A stretch of 47,289 nt of DNA from Prolixibacteraceae bacterium (GCA_003457135.1 DMSQ01000030.1:27343-74631), one strand, 5' to 3'. Numbered from the stretch's first letter, positions 31,779-42,032 are shown. Notes: generated from the sequence alone by a model not told the origin. A program made the numbers and translations.

Positions 31779-34700
31779 TTAATCCTTTATCTTGTTCAGG
31801 AATTGATTGTATTTTTGATCATAAAAAGACCGTAACTTATAATTATTTCGTTTGATCTTTTCATTTTCATTCTTTAAACTATTATTATACTCAAAATAAC
31901 CTTCCGGGTTTCCCTTCCTGATATCAATTGCTGTTTTTGATTCGCGTTTATCATCAAAATCGCGTTCTATTTCAGACTTTTCGGCATCAAGTAGTTTTGA
32001 TAATATTAAATTCTGCCGGTTGATTAATTCGGTACTTATATTGCGGTTAATAAGATCTTTTATTGATTGTTCCAGAAGCTGATCAATAGCTTTTAATTGC
32101 GATTGGGCCTTTGAACCCACCGTACTACCATTTAACATCTCACGGATCAATTGCTGCATAATCTCTTGTTGAGCAAGCGTTTGTCCAATACTTTTACTCA
32201 TTTTGCCCATATCGCCCTTTTTCATCTGGTCAATCATCTGCTGTAACTGATCTTTAATCGAATTCTGACTGTCCTTCAGTTTTTTCATTCCGGGCTTCGA
32301 TCCTTTACTTCCAGGCTTATCGCAATCTTCATCGCTTTCGCCATCACTATTTTGTTGTTTTTTGATATTTTCAAGAGCTTCACTTAAAAATAAGGCCAGG
32401 TTGTTTGCCGCTGTTATGGAATACTGCTGGTACATACCGGAACCACCAATGTTTCCGGATTCCAGTTGATCAAACGAAGAAATGGTATTGGTTTCGAGGG
32501 CAAGCATTTCTTTGTTTATTATAGCGCTTATCTCTGGAGTCCGTTTTGACAAAGCATACAACGAATCCTTGATAAACACAACCTGCCCACCGATGTTTTT
32601 TTGCCTGATTTTTAATTCGTTGATTATTGGATTATTAATATCAACATTAATCAACTTATTTAAAATCTTTTCCTGATCAAAAGAAACCAAAATCAAATTA
32701 TCCAGAATTTGTTTTAAATCCTCAATATTAGCCTCATTTTGTTTTTTCTTATTACTCTTAAGCATTTGATCCATTGCAAAAACAAGTTGATCGAGGCTTT
32801 TAATATTATTCTCAATTTCTGAAGATGTTTTGCGCTTATTTCCTTTTTTAAGCTCAGTTATGACTTTGTTGTAATTGTCTTTTATTTCTGAAAATTCCTG
32901 GTCAAACTTGAATAAATTCATCGGTTTCTGAAGGGTTTTATTTAATTCAAGTGTTCCTGAATAGTCTTTTTCAATATTTTCTAAAAGCAATAAATTTTCC
33001 TTCTCTGTTTCATTTAACAGATTTAAATCAGGCTTTTTGTCCAGCTTTTCAATTGCCACATTCTCCGATTCAGCTATTTTTTTTAATCCCTCAAGAATTC
33101 TTTCAACCTTTTGTTCAACCTTCATTTTCTTCAGTAACTGCATATTTTTATCCAACTGTTTTGAAAGATCATCAATTTTCAAATCCATCTGATTCGATAA
33201 CTGATCAAATTTCTTTAAATCAAACTGTTTGGCTAATTCATTAAATTCCTCGAAAAGCTTCTTTAAATCATCGCTGAATACTTCATTCAACAATTCTTCA
33301 ATTTCTTGTTGCTTCTTCAGAATATCTTGTTTCTCCTCCGAAAACGAATTCATAAAATTATTCACATCCTTATTTTGTTGACTGATCTGATTCAAAACCT
33401 TTTGCAGTTCGGTTTTTTTACTCATAATTTCCTTAACCGTCTGAAATTTTTCCCATTCAGATACCTCCGAATTAATCTGTTTCATCCTGAAGTTTTCAAA
33501 TTCATTTTGAATTTCTTCGGTAAGTTTGGCGCTTTTCTCAAATAGTTGATCCAACGATTTAAAATCAGAATTCTCCCTGGACAATATCTCCTGATAGTCA
33601 GGAAAATTAAAAGTAAAAGTTTCGCTTATCGCTCGTTTATAATGGTTGATGATGTCGTTGTCAGAAACCGAAAAGTAGTACTTGAAAGATTTCCCCAAAC
33701 TTTTAACTGTTTCGAAATTAAATGAATAGTAAAAATCCTGAATCAATAAAAATGGGGTAAAAGGAACATTTATCACACTGTCTTTTCCTTCAACACTCAT
33801 ATTAAAACTGAGCTGACTAAAACCATAGTCATCAACTATATTTCCTTTAAAATGAAAGGTTTTAAAATCAACGGAATCAATTACCTGTACAACTTTAATT
33901 TCAGGAAATAAATCGGATATGGTTTGAATTTTATATACCAAACTATTTCGAATATCAAGTTTCGAATTTTTGATTGAAATACTATAATCCACATCTCTCA
34001 TAATTTGCTTACTAACTTCAAATGATTTTCCGTCACGACTGGCCACAACACGGCTACTATCATTAAAAACCAAGCTTAGACTGTCTGTATCAACTGTTGT
34101 AAAAATCCATTTCAAATTTGTTCCGGCCACTAATTTTAAATCACCAATATTCTGAAGTATTTCACTACTCATATTTGTATAAGATGGAGGAATAATTTCA
34201 ACGCTGAATGAAGAAATATACGGCTTATTTAAAACTGTAATCCTGAAAATTTCTGAAACATACTTTTTATCAGTAAAATAGATAGAAACTGAACTATTTA
34301 CGTTTTCAATCTTATAACTAAATAAATCAGCTTCCTTTGACATCATAAAACGATTACCGCTAATATCTACATACATCACTTCAGGTATTTCTTTTCCCGT
34401 GCAACGTAATTTTAATTCCACAGTTTCACCAGTAATTATTTCCAAATCCGTGTTTAAAAGTTCAAATGTGTATGGGGCTGGTTTTTCGAAACGTTGCTGA
34501 TAATGTATAAGCCGTACAGAACTTTCAGTAAATAAATCAGGAGAAGCAGCAAACAAACTTATAAAGAGAAGTATTACACCTAAAAAAACAGCAAATATCA
34601 CCTTCAAATCTTTAAACCTAATGGCATCAGAAAAACTGAATATTTTTAGCTCTCTTATTTTCTGTTCAATACTGGCTTTTTGTAAATTGCTTGAGTATAT

Positions 34701-35063
34701 GGAATCCGTTTGATTTGCCAATTCCACAATATTGATAAGCCGATCTCTAATTTCAGGATAAGTATGTTGCAACTGAGAAGAAACATCGTAATAAGAAAGC
34801 CTCTTTCCAAAACCTAAAAGTTTGGTTAGAGGAACAATTAGAAAATAAAAACTAATAAACAGAGTTAGTAAAATAGTAATCAGTAAAAGGGTAAATTTAA
34901 TTTTAGGATCGAAATAATTGAAGTATTCAAGACCTGAAATACAGCTATAGTAAACTACTAAGAGAATAATAAAGAATATTATACCTCTTACAAACCGATA
35001 AAAGTAAAACTTCCTGATATAGGAATTCAGTTTATCAACAAACTGTTTATAGCTTTTTTCCAT
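31779..35063 (-). CDS. DUF4175-type large membrane/coiled-coil protein
   Basis: About 1094 residues from the ATG at 35063 (MEKSYKQFVDKLN); a frame open to 35090 would add nine residues. It has membrane helices near the N-terminus (~28-50 and ~58-80) and another near 155-175, then a beta-rich extracytoplasmic region (~190-500). A very long K/E/Q-rich coiled-coil region (~510-900) with repeated QLxKKM- and LNEL-like heptads follows, and a low-complexity DGESDEDCDKPGSKGSKPG linker. It resembles the DUF4175 family of Bacteroidota and other phyla; function unknown. First gene of the minus-strand block and adjacent to the AT-rich spacer. Confidence 0.8.
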   Translation of the reverse strand: MEKSYKQFVDKLNSYIRKFYFYRFVRGIIFFIILLVVYYSCISGLEYFNYFDPKIKFTLLLITILLTLFISFYFLIVPLTKLLGFGKRLSYYDVSSQLQHTYPEIRDRLINIVELANQTDSIYSSNLQKASIEQKIRELKIFSFSDAIRFKDLKVIFAVFLGVILLFISLFAASPDLFTESSVRLIHYQQRFEKPAPYTFELLNTDLEIITGETVELKLRCTGKEIPEVMYVDISGNRFMMSKEADLFSYKIENVNSSVSIYFTDKKYVSEIFRITVLNKPYISSFSVEIIPPSYTNMSSEILQNIGDLKLVAGTNLKWIFTTVDTDSLSLVFNDSSRVVASRDGKSFEVSKQIMRDVDYSISIKNSKLDIRNSLVYKIQTISDLFPEIKVVQVIDSVDFKTFHFKGNIVDDYGFSQLSFNMSVEGKDSVINVPFTPFLLIQDFYYSFNFETVKSLGKSFKYYFSVSDNDIINHYKRAISETFTFNFPDYQEILSRENSDFKSLDQLFEKSAKLTEEIQNEFENFRMKQINSEVSEWEKFQTVKEIMSKKTELQKVLNQISQQNKDVNNFMNSFSEEKQDILKKQQEIEELLNEVFSDDLKKLFEEFNELAKQFDLKKFDQLSNQMDLKIDDLSKQLDKNMQLLKKMKVEQKVERILEGLKKIAESENVAIEKLDKKPDLNLLNETEKENLLLLENIEKDYSGTLELNKTLQKPMNLFKFDQEFSEIKDNYNKVITELKKGNKRKTSSEIENNIKSLDQLVFAMDQMLKSNKKKQNEANIEDLKQILDNLILVSFDQEKILNKLINVDINNPIINELKIRQKNIGGQVVFIKDSLYALSKRTPEISAIINKEMLALETNTISSFDQLESGNIGGSGMYQQYSITAANNLALFLSEALENIKKQQNSDGESDEDCDKPGSKGSKPGMKKLKDSQNSIKDQLQQMIDQMKKGDMGKMSKSIGQTLAQQEIMQQLIREMLNGSTVGSKAQSQLKAIDQLLEQSIKDLINRNISTELINRQNLILSKLLDAEKSEIERDFDDKRESKTAIDIRKGNPEGYFEYNNSLKNENEKIKRNNYKLRSFYDQKYNQFLNKIKD

Positions 35064-35583
35064 ACTTCTAATAAGTTCAATTTTAAACACTTACATTTCT
35101 GTGTTTTTAACATTAAACCAAAAATGATGTTTATAAAATTGAAGTAAAAATCAAAAAATAATAGCAAAGATATTCATAGAAATTTGTAATAGATATTTTT
35201 TTTAAATCATGCAACAAGATTTTTTCAAATCTATTCAGTCAACATTTGAACAAAAAAAAATAAATTTATCTCACTTTTTTATTAAGAATTTTTTAAACTA
35301 ACAATTGTTATTATAAAATAGAGTATCTTTAAAATCACAGTTTTGAGTTGTTTATACCTTGTTTAAAAAAATATATAAAAATCTGTTTTCAATTAAAACA
35401 AGCAAAATTTAAAAAAGATTTAAAGCTTATTAACCGGATATAATCATATTCATATTTTATAATTTAATTTAAACTATATTAATGCTAATATAAAATTTAA
35501 TGCCCGCAAATTATAAAATATGAAAATTGAGGGTATCCTTTTGGTTAAAATAAGAATATATGATATAGATTGAAAGACATTGT
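35064..35583. other. AT-rich divergence region, possible replication-origin-type spacer
   Basis: 520 bp without a gene. By hand count about 17% of bases 35101-35520 are G or C, far below the flanking genes. Homopolymer A/T runs are frequent. Genes to the left run mostly leftward and genes to the right mostly rightward. I found no TTATCCACA-like DnaA box on either strand. Promoters for both divergent genes must also lie here. Confidence 0.4.
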
Positions 35584-35973
35584 ATGGAGGAGAGACTAAG
35601 TATATTACTGGTAGAGGATAATCTGTTAAATCAACGTATTGTTACGTTCAGTTTAAAAAGATATAACCACGAAGTGACCATTGCCAATCATGGAGTTGAA
35701 GCAATAGAAAAATTTCGTGAGCAAAAATTTGATGTGATTTTAATGGATATCATGATGCCGGTTATGGATGGCCTTGAAGCGACTGTTAAAATCCGGGAGA
35801 TTGAGAATCAAAGCAATTTAAAAAGCAGAACTCCTATTATTGCGCTTACAGCCAATACTATGGATAATGATCGTGATAAATGTATATCATACGGGATGGA
35901 TGAATTTATGGCTAAACCTTTTGATATGGAAAGACTAAAATCCATTTTTTTTGAGTTGAATATTCCATCCTGA
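35584..35973 (+). CDS. Single-domain response regulator (CheY-like)
   Basis: 129 residues, receiver domain only. The acidic pair is in LLVEDN, the phospho-acceptor Asp is in VILMDIMMPVMDG (about residue 56), the Thr is in IIALTAN and the Lys in AKPF. It has no output domain, so it acts by protein contact or as a phosphorelay intermediate. The sequence is most like receivers clipped from hybrid kinases. No kinase is adjacent. The Ala-Asn pair after the Thr and the MDIMMPVMDG box suggest an active, phosphorylatable domain. Confidence 0.92.
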   Translation: MEERLSILLVEDNLLNQRIVTFSLKRYNHEVTIANHGVEAIEKFREQKFDVILMDIMMPVMDGLEATVKIREIENQSNLKSRTPIIALTANTMDNDRDKCISYGMDEFMAKPFDMERLKSIFFELNIPS

Positions 35974-36042
35974 TTTAACCTTCTGGTATAGCAAAACATC
36001 AAACTTTATTTGTTTACTTTTGGCTGGGAATAAAAGCTAAAA

Positions 36043-37065
36043 ATGAACGAACATTTCGATTTCAGGGATGAATCTCTTTCGGAAAATGAAAAAGAGATTG
36101 ATAAACAATTGCGACCATTGGAATTTAACGATTTCAGCGGTCAGAGTAAAATTGTTGAAAATCTGAAAATATTTGTCAAAGCTGCCAGGATGCGCGGCGA
36201 AGCTCTTGACCATGTGTTGTTGCATGGTCCGCCCGGACTTGGAAAAACTACGCTTTCAAGCATTATTGCCAATGAATTGGGTGTCTCGCTGAAATTAACA
36301 TCGGGACCAGTATTGGATAAACCAGGCGATTTAGCTGGTTTATTAACCAACCTGGAACCAAATTCGGTTTTGTTTATTGATGAGATCCACCGTTTAAGTC
36401 CAATTGTCGAAGAATACCTGTATTCGGCAATGGAAGATTACAAAATAGACATCATGATTGATAAGGGACCCAGTGCGCGGTCCATACAGATCGAATTAAA
36501 CCCTTTTACTTTAATTGGAGCTACAACACGTTCTGGGTTATTAACAAGTCCCCTGCGGGCCCGCTTTGGTATCAAGGCGCATCTGGAGTACTACGATGTT
36601 GATGTACTCACCAAAATTGTCAAACGTTCAGCTTCTATCATGGATGTTAAAATTGAAAATCTGGCAGCTTTGGAAATAGCAACTAGAAGTCGCGGTACAC
36701 CCCGAATAGTGAACGCTTTACTTCGCCGGGTGCGCGATTTTGCCCAGGTAAAAGGAAATGGCCAGATTGATTTGGATATTACTTTGTATTCGCTGGATGC
36801 CTTAAATATAGACAAATTTGGTTTAGACGAAATGGATAATAGAATACTTACCACCATCATTGATAAATTCAAAGGCGGACCGGTCGGCCTTTCAACTATC
36901 TCAACTGCAGTTGGTGAAGATTCAGGAACTATTGAAGAAGTTTACGAGCCATTTCTGATCAAGGAAGGATTTATGAAGCGGACTCCCCGGGGAAGGGAAG
37001 TGACTGAATTAGCATATAAACATCTGGGTAAAATCCACTACGGCGACTCTCCTACCCTTTTTTAA
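36043..37065 (+). CDS. ruvB: Holliday junction branch-migration helicase RuvB
   Basis: 340 residues, normal length. It begins LRPLEFNDFSGQSKIVENL, then Walker A GPPGLGKTT, Walker B LFIDEIHRL, sensor 1 GATTRSG, an arginine finger region (SPLRARFG) and the C-terminal winged helix (PFLIKEGFMKRTPRGREVTELAYKHLG). With RuvA it drives branch migration at Holliday junctions. ruvA and ruvC are not in the window. Its last 14 bp overlap the 3' end of the convergent cyclotransferase gene. Confidence 0.97.
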   Translation: MNEHFDFRDESLSENEKEIDKQLRPLEFNDFSGQSKIVENLKIFVKAARMRGEALDHVLLHGPPGLGKTTLSSIIANELGVSLKLTSGPVLDKPGDLAGLLTNLEPNSVLFIDEIHRLSPIVEEYLYSAMEDYKIDIMIDKGPSARSIQIELNPFTLIGATTRSGLLTSPLRARFGIKAHLEYYDVDVLTKIVKRSASIMDVKIENLAALEIATRSRGTPRIVNALLRRVRDFAQVKGNGQIDLDITLYSLDALNIDKFGLDEMDNRILTTIIDKFKGGPVGLSTISTAVGEDSGTIEEVYEPFLIKEGFMKRTPRGREVTELAYKHLGKIHYGDSPTLF

Positions 37066-38122
37066 CGAGTTTGATTTCAAATAATTTAGGATAAAATTTT
37101 CCAGTTACATACATCCTTTTTGTTGCCGGATCAATGGCGATTCCATTCAGCACGTCAACTTGTTTGTCAGGATTCGACATGGTGAGAATTCCATCCAGAT
37201 TTGCTTTGGCAATCACTTTTCCGGTTAACGGATCAATTTTTACAATCAGGTTAGTGGAATAAACATTGGCATAAATAAAACCTTCTGAGTACTCTAATTC
37301 ATTCAAATAATAAACAGGTTCTTTATCGTCATACACCTGGATTTTTTTAACGGTTTTATAAGTTTCTGGATTAATGTAGGTTAGTACGTTGGTTCCGTCG
37401 CTCATAATCAGGTTTTGCTCGTCATGGGTCATTCCCCAGCCTTCAGTCGGTTCAAAACGAAAACTATCGGCCAAAGCCATATTTTCGAGTTCGTAAATAA
37501 ATCCGGTTTTTGTTTTATAGGTTAACTGAAAAATCCGGTTATTAAAAATAGTAATTCCTTCGCCGAAATACCGATCGGCCAGTTTTACTGATTGCAGTGT
37601 TTTACCGGTTTTCAGGTTGGTTTTATATATGGCCGATTTAGCGTTTTCTCCGGTACTTTCGTATAGAAATCCATTGTGGATTTCAAGCCCTTCAGTAAAA
37701 AATGTATTGTTGTGCGGATACGATTGTACCAACTCATATCCGTATTGTTCTGGAATTATATCCGATAAAACTTCAAATGTTTTGTAATAAACGCCCTCTA
37801 CCCCATCGGTCTTGACTGCAACTACCTTGACGGTATGTTTGCCAATATTTTTAAATTTTTTCAGGTATGAAGTAAATTCAGCATCCCTAGCTGAAGCTAC
37901 CTGAACCGAATCAACAAAGATTTTGGTTTCCTGTAATTCACCATCTCTCAATTTTACCGCAATCCCAATTTTGATATCGTCGCCATAAATAATTTTTTTA
38001 TGAACAGATTCGATCGTAATTTGAACAGCAGGTTTCCGCGACCGGTTCGATTTATTTGAACATGAAAATGAGCTGATAAACAAGGCAAAAGCGATAAATA
38101 AGGCAAATAGTCTGAAATTCAT
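37052..38122 (-). CDS. Glutaminyl-peptide cyclotransferase, lipoprotein
   Basis: 356 residues. A lipoprotein signal (LFALFIAFALFISSFSC, lipobox Cys near 21) is followed by a ~100-residue Ig-like domain and a five-bladed propeller of the plant-type glutaminyl cyclase family (PF05096-like). Its motifs are YPHNNTFFTEGLEIHNGFLYESTG, WGMTHDEQNLIMSDG and LNGIAIDPATKRMYVTGK. The enzyme would convert N-terminal Gln to pyroglutamate on exported proteins. T9SS-type Bacteroidota often carry such activity because many secreted mature proteins begin with Gln. Confidence 0.85.
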   Translation of the reverse strand: MNFRLFALFIAFALFISSFSCSNKSNRSRKPAVQITIESVHKKIIYGDDIKIGIAVKLRDGELQETKIFVDSVQVASARDAEFTSYLKKFKNIGKHTVKVVAVKTDGVEGVYYKTFEVLSDIIPEQYGYELVQSYPHNNTFFTEGLEIHNGFLYESTGENAKSAIYKTNLKTGKTLQSVKLADRYFGEGITIFNNRIFQLTYKTKTGFIYELENMALADSFRFEPTEGWGMTHDEQNLIMSDGTNVLTYINPETYKTVKKIQVYDDKEPVYYLNELEYSEGFIYANVYSTNLIVKIDPLTGKVIAKANLDGILTMSNPDKQVDVLNGIAIDPATKRMYVTGKFYPKLFEIKLVKKG

Positions 38123-38240
38123 TCAATGTGTTTTAAACTGGCTTCAAATATAAAACATTTTAAAATCAATTGACTTTCAAGCTAATTTTTGACCACTGTA
38201 AAAGATTTAGGTTTGTATCTTTGGCAAAAATTTCAGGATT

Positions 38241-39713
38241 GTGGGTGCATTAAAAAGACTTGCAGGCGAAACAGCCATTTATGGCATGAGCAGCATCATT
38301 GGGCGCTTTCTGAACTGGTGGCTGGTTCCTTATTATTCCCGGATTTTCCTTCCTGAAGAATATGGGGTGGTGACCAATTTATATTCGTATGTCGCTTTTT
38401 TACTGGTAATCCTCACCTTCGGCATGGAAACCGGCTTCTTCAGGTATGCCAATAAAACCAGGGATCACGAAAAAATATATGCTACCAGCGCATTTTCCCT
38501 TTTCGGAAGTTCACTGTTTTTCGTGCTTACCGTATTTATTTTCTCCGGAAATCTGGCTGGTTTTCTGGATTATAACAATAGTGCTCAATACATCAGATGG
38601 CTGGCCGTGATTGTTGCGCTCGATGCAGCTACAGCCATTCCGTTCGCCAATTTGCGCCACGAAGGAAAAGCCGTGCGATTTGCCACGCTAAAAATGGTCA
38701 ATATCTTTTTCAACATCTTCTTCAACATTTTTTTTCTTACCGTTTGTCCTTATATCCTGAAAATTAATCCGGAAAGTGTAGTCCGTTTTATTTATAACCC
38801 TGAATTTGGCGTAGGATATGTTTTTGTGGCCAACCTGATTGCTTCGGTGATTACGCTCGTGATGCTTATTCCTGAAATCCGCAAGATAAAACTGATTTTC
38901 GACTGGAGCTTGTTCCGGGAAATGTTCTGGTACTCCTTCCCTATCTTGCTGGTTGGAATTTTCGGAATGGTCAACCAGAACATTGATAAAATTCTTATTC
39001 CTGAATTGGTGCCTGCCAGCCAGAAACCCATGGAACAGCTCGGAATTTACGGCGCCAATTACAAACTTGCCATTCTGATGAACATGTTTATTCAGGCATT
39101 TCGTTATTCTTTCGAGCCATTCTTTTTCAGCCATCAGAAAAACAGCGATTCCCGATTAATTTATGCCCAGGTGATGAAATATTTCGTCATTTTCGGGTTA
39201 CTGATATTTTTAGGAATTACTTTGTTTATTGATGTCTTTAAAATCATCATCGGGGTCGAATATCACTCAGGATTAAAGGTAGTTCCGGCTGTTTTGATGG
39301 CCAACTTGTTTATGGGAATCTATTTCAACCTGTCGCTCTGGTACAAGCTGTCGGACAAAACCTGGATGGGTGCCTGGATTGCCGGAATTGGCGCCGTGTT
39401 GACAATTGCTGCCAATGTGGTACTTATTCCGGTTATGGGCTACATGGGATCGGCCTATGCGGTGTTGGTTTGTTTTGTGATCATGACCGTTATTTCGTAC
39501 ATCATCGGCCAAAAATACTACCAGGTTGACTATGACCTGAAACGAATTCTGATGTATCTGGGTGTTGGAGTTGGGTTTTTTTATCTCTCAGGATGGCTGC
39601 ATTTTACATCTTTATTGGTACAGTACAGTTTGAATATCAGTTTATTCGCTGCATTTTTAGCGCTGGTGTTTTTTACTGAAAAAAAGGATATCCGAAGTTT
39701 ATTGAGACTTTAG
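38241..39713 (+). CDS. Polysaccharide flippase (Wzx / MATE-type)
   Basis: 490 residues with about 12-14 membrane helices across the whole length. The N-terminus (LAGETAIYGMSSIIGRFLNWWLVPYYSRIF) is typical of Bacteroidota lipopolysaccharide flippases. The start is GTG at 38241 with no better ATG nearby. It should move undecaprenyl-linked glycans or a related lipid across the inner membrane. No glycosyltransferase cluster is adjacent; it stands with housekeeping genes. Confidence 0.88.
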   Translation: MGALKRLAGETAIYGMSSIIGRFLNWWLVPYYSRIFLPEEYGVVTNLYSYVAFLLVILTFGMETGFFRYANKTRDHEKIYATSAFSLFGSSLFFVLTVFIFSGNLAGFLDYNNSAQYIRWLAVIVALDAATAIPFANLRHEGKAVRFATLKMVNIFFNIFFNIFFLTVCPYILKINPESVVRFIYNPEFGVGYVFVANLIASVITLVMLIPEIRKIKLIFDWSLFREMFWYSFPILLVGIFGMVNQNIDKILIPELVPASQKPMEQLGIYGANYKLAILMNMFIQAFRYSFEPFFFSHQKNSDSRLIYAQVMKYFVIFGLLIFLGITLFIDVFKIIIGVEYHSGLKVVPAVLMANLFMGIYFNLSLWYKLSDKTWMGAWIAGIGAVLTIAANVVLIPVMGYMGSAYAVLVCFVIMTVISYIIGQKYYQVDYDLKRILMYLGVGVGFFYLSGWLHFTSLLVQYSLNISLFAAFLALVFFTEKKDIRSLLRL

Positions 39714-39762
39714 TCTAATAAAATACTTTTTAGTATTATTTTTGAAAATTATTTTATCTTTT

Positions 39763-40200
39763 ATGGAAAAATTGAAAATCGCCGTGGCAAGCGATCATGC
39801 CGGATTTGTTCGGAAACAGGCTGTAATGAAATACCTTCGGGAACAAGGAATTGAATTCAGGGATTTTGGCGCTTTTTCGGCTGAAAGCAGTGATTACCCC
39901 GATTTTGCACATCCGTTGGCCGAGGCTGTAAGCAAAGGCGAATTCAATGAAGGAATAACCTTTTGCGGAAGCGGAAATGGTATTAACATGACGGCCAATA
40001 AACATCAGGGAATACGTTCGGCCATCTGCTGGTTGCCCGAAATAGCCGAACTGGCCCGCAAGCACAACGATGCCAATGTTTGCGCACTTCCGGCCCGATA
40101 TATTACCGACGACGAAGCGATCGAAATTGTTAAAATATTTTTAACCACCGACTTCGAAGGTGGCCGCCATGTGAACAGAATTAACAAGATACCTGTATAA
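39763..40200 (+). CDS. rpiB: Ribose-5-phosphate isomerase B
   Basis: 145 residues from the ATG at 39763 (MEKLKIAVASDHAGF). An upstream in-frame start at 39742 would add seven residues and is less likely. The conserved active-site stretches are AVASDHAGF, FRDFGAFS..SSDYPDFA and FCGSGNGINMTANKHQGIRSAIC. It interconverts ribose-5-phosphate and ribulose-5-phosphate in the pentose-phosphate pathway. A TAttTTTG motif at 39737-39744 could be its -7 element. It is followed 5 bp later by lutB. Confidence 0.95.
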   Translation: MEKLKIAVASDHAGFVRKQAVMKYLREQGIEFRDFGAFSAESSDYPDFAHPLAEAVSKGEFNEGITFCGSGNGINMTANKHQGIRSAICWLPEIAELARKHNDANVCALPARYITDDEAIEIVKIFLTTDFEGGRHVNRINKIPV

Positions 40201-40205
40201 ACCAA

Positions 40206-41576
40206 ATGTCGGAACAAAAGGACATATTTTTAAAAAAGTCTGGGGAAATTGCATTTGACCTGAAACATCGGGCGACGATCAGATTCAACATTGCCAAATA
40301 CGATATGGCTGTTGATCGCGGAATGAAACGATATTCAAATCTGCAATTGGCAAAAACACGCGCTTCGTTTGTCAAATCTCAGGCAATTAATCATTTGTAC
40401 GATTATTTACTTCAGTTTGAAAAAAATATAACCGCGAACGGAGCTAACGTTATCTGGGCCGAAAATACTGATGAAGCCATTGAGGCCGTAAAGAAAATCC
40501 TGATCAGTAACAATTCAAAATTTGTGGTTAAAAGCAAGTCAATGACCACCGAAGAAATTGAATTGAACCATCACCTTGAAGAGATTGGGGTAGAACCACT
40601 CGAAACCGATTTGGGCGAATACATCGTACAACTGGCAGGCGAAAAACCGTACCACATTGTAACACCCTGTATGCACAAATCGCGTCAGGATATTGCTGAG
40701 CTTTTTACTGAAAAATTTAATACCCCCGAAGGCAGTACGCCAGAATATCTGGCGGCCTGGGTCAGGCAAAAACTTCGCACCAAATTTACTGCTGCTGATG
40801 TTGGAATTACAGGAGCCAACTTTCTGGTTGCCGACGTAGGCGGAATTGCATTGACCGAAAATGAAGGCAATGCACTGATGTCGGTTTCGTTCCCCAAAAT
40901 ACACATCGTTATTGCCGGAATTGAAAAAATTATTCCGCGGATGCAGGATTTAGCTTTAATGTGGCCAATCCTTGCAGCACATGGAACTGGTCAACAGATT
41001 TCGGTTTACAATTCGCTGATTACCGGCCCCAAAAAGACTGGCGAAACGGACGGGCCTGAAAAAATGATCGTGATTCTGTTAGACAACAAACGTTCTGAAC
41101 TTTACCAGAACGATGATCAATATGAAGCGCTGAAATGCATCCGCTGCGGAGCATGCCTGAACGCCTGCCCGATTTACAGAAACATTGGCGGATATACCTA
41201 TGATGCCACTTACAGCGGACCGATCGGCTCAGTAATCACTCCATTTTTTAAGGGTTTAAAAGAATACAACCACCTTAGTTCGGCTTGTTCGGTTTGTGGA
41301 AAATGCACCGAAGTTTGTCCGGTAAAAATACCGCTTCATCACATGTTGCTGATCAACCGGCGCGATGCAGTGAGGGCGGGGGCTGGCGGATTTATCTGGA
41401 ATTCTGGAATGAAAGGATATGAATTTGCTTTTTCAAAACGGAGCAGACTTGATTTGCTGGGAGGAAAAACAAAAAATACTTTGGCTGTGTTAGGGGCGAA
41501 TGCTTTGGGTGAGAAAAAGCAAATACCCAAACTGACCGATCAATCATTTAGCAAACAATGGACAATTAAAAAATAA
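40206..41576 (+). CDS. lutB: LutB-type iron-sulfur protein (lactate utilisation)
   Basis: 456 residues. The N-terminal LUD domain (~60-300) is followed by two 4Fe-4S motifs, CIRCGACLNACP (about residues 314-325) and CSVCGKCTEVCP (about 363-374), and a short C-terminal region. In the LutABC complex it helps oxidise L-lactate to pyruvate. Neither lutA nor lutC is next to it here; it sits between rpiB and an Rrf2 regulator. The 5-bp spacers suggest an operon of rpiB, lutB, rrf2 and hemW. Confidence 0.88.
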   Translation: MSEQKDIFLKKSGEIAFDLKHRATIRFNIAKYDMAVDRGMKRYSNLQLAKTRASFVKSQAINHLYDYLLQFEKNITANGANVIWAENTDEAIEAVKKILISNNSKFVVKSKSMTTEEIELNHHLEEIGVEPLETDLGEYIVQLAGEKPYHIVTPCMHKSRQDIAELFTEKFNTPEGSTPEYLAAWVRQKLRTKFTAADVGITGANFLVADVGGIALTENEGNALMSVSFPKIHIVIAGIEKIIPRMQDLALMWPILAAHGTGQQISVYNSLITGPKKTGETDGPEKMIVILLDNKRSELYQNDDQYEALKCIRCGACLNACPIYRNIGGYTYDATYSGPIGSVITPFFKGLKEYNHLSSACSVCGKCTEVCPVKIPLHHMLLINRRDAVRAGAGGFIWNSGMKGYEFAFSKRSRLDLLGGKTKNTLAVLGANALGEKKQIPKLTDQSFSKQWTIKK

Positions 41577-41581
41577 AACCT

Positions 41582-42025
41582 ATGCTATCTAATACATGTA
41601 AATATGCAGTAAGGGCGCTCATTTATCTCGGAAAATTTTCTGCCGATGGTACCAAAATTGGTATTAAAAAAATTTCTGCCGACCTGGCTATTCCAACTCC
41701 TTTTTTAGGGAAAATTCTTCAAAACCTGGTGAAACAAAAGGTATTGGTTTCGACCAAAGGGCCCAACGGTGGATTTGGCCTGGGCAAAAAGTCCAATGAA
41801 ATATCGCTCTACGACATTGTTCGTATTGTTGACGGAGAAGACTTTTTCAAAAATTGCCTGATTGGACTTCAGCCTTGTTCAACTCACGAAAACAACGAGA
41901 AACCCTGCCCCGTACATTCCCGGTTTGGCCCCATCCGCGCCCAATTACTGCAGTTTTATCAGGAAACCACCATTGCCGGAATTTTGGGGGATATGATGGG
42001 TTTCGAAGATTTGATCCGGCTCTAA
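41582..42025 (+). CDS. Rrf2-family regulator with iron-sulfur ligand cysteines
   Basis: 147 residues. A winged-helix N-terminus (MLSNTCKYAVRALIYLG, then IPTPFLGKILQNLVKQKVLVSTKGPNGGFGL) is followed by three cysteines in a CX6CX9C arrangement (NCLIGLQPCSTHENNEKPC), the place where IscR, NsrR and RsrR bind a cluster. It may sense iron-sulfur status or redox. It lies 5 bp after lutB, whose product carries two clusters, and 7 bp before hemW, a radical-SAM protein, so its neighbours are Fe-S genes. Confidence 0.9.
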   Translation: MLSNTCKYAVRALIYLGKFSADGTKIGIKKISADLAIPTPFLGKILQNLVKQKVLVSTKGPNGGFGLGKKSNEISLYDIVRIVDGEDFFKNCLIGLQPCSTHENNEKPCPVHSRFGPIRAQLLQFYQETTIAGILGDMMGFEDLIRL

Positions 42026-42032
42026 TTTCCTG

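Noticed and set aside
35064..35583. DnaA boxes in the AT-rich spacer
   Set aside because: No 9-mer close to TTATCCACA or its complement was found by eye on either strand, so the origin call stays an inference.
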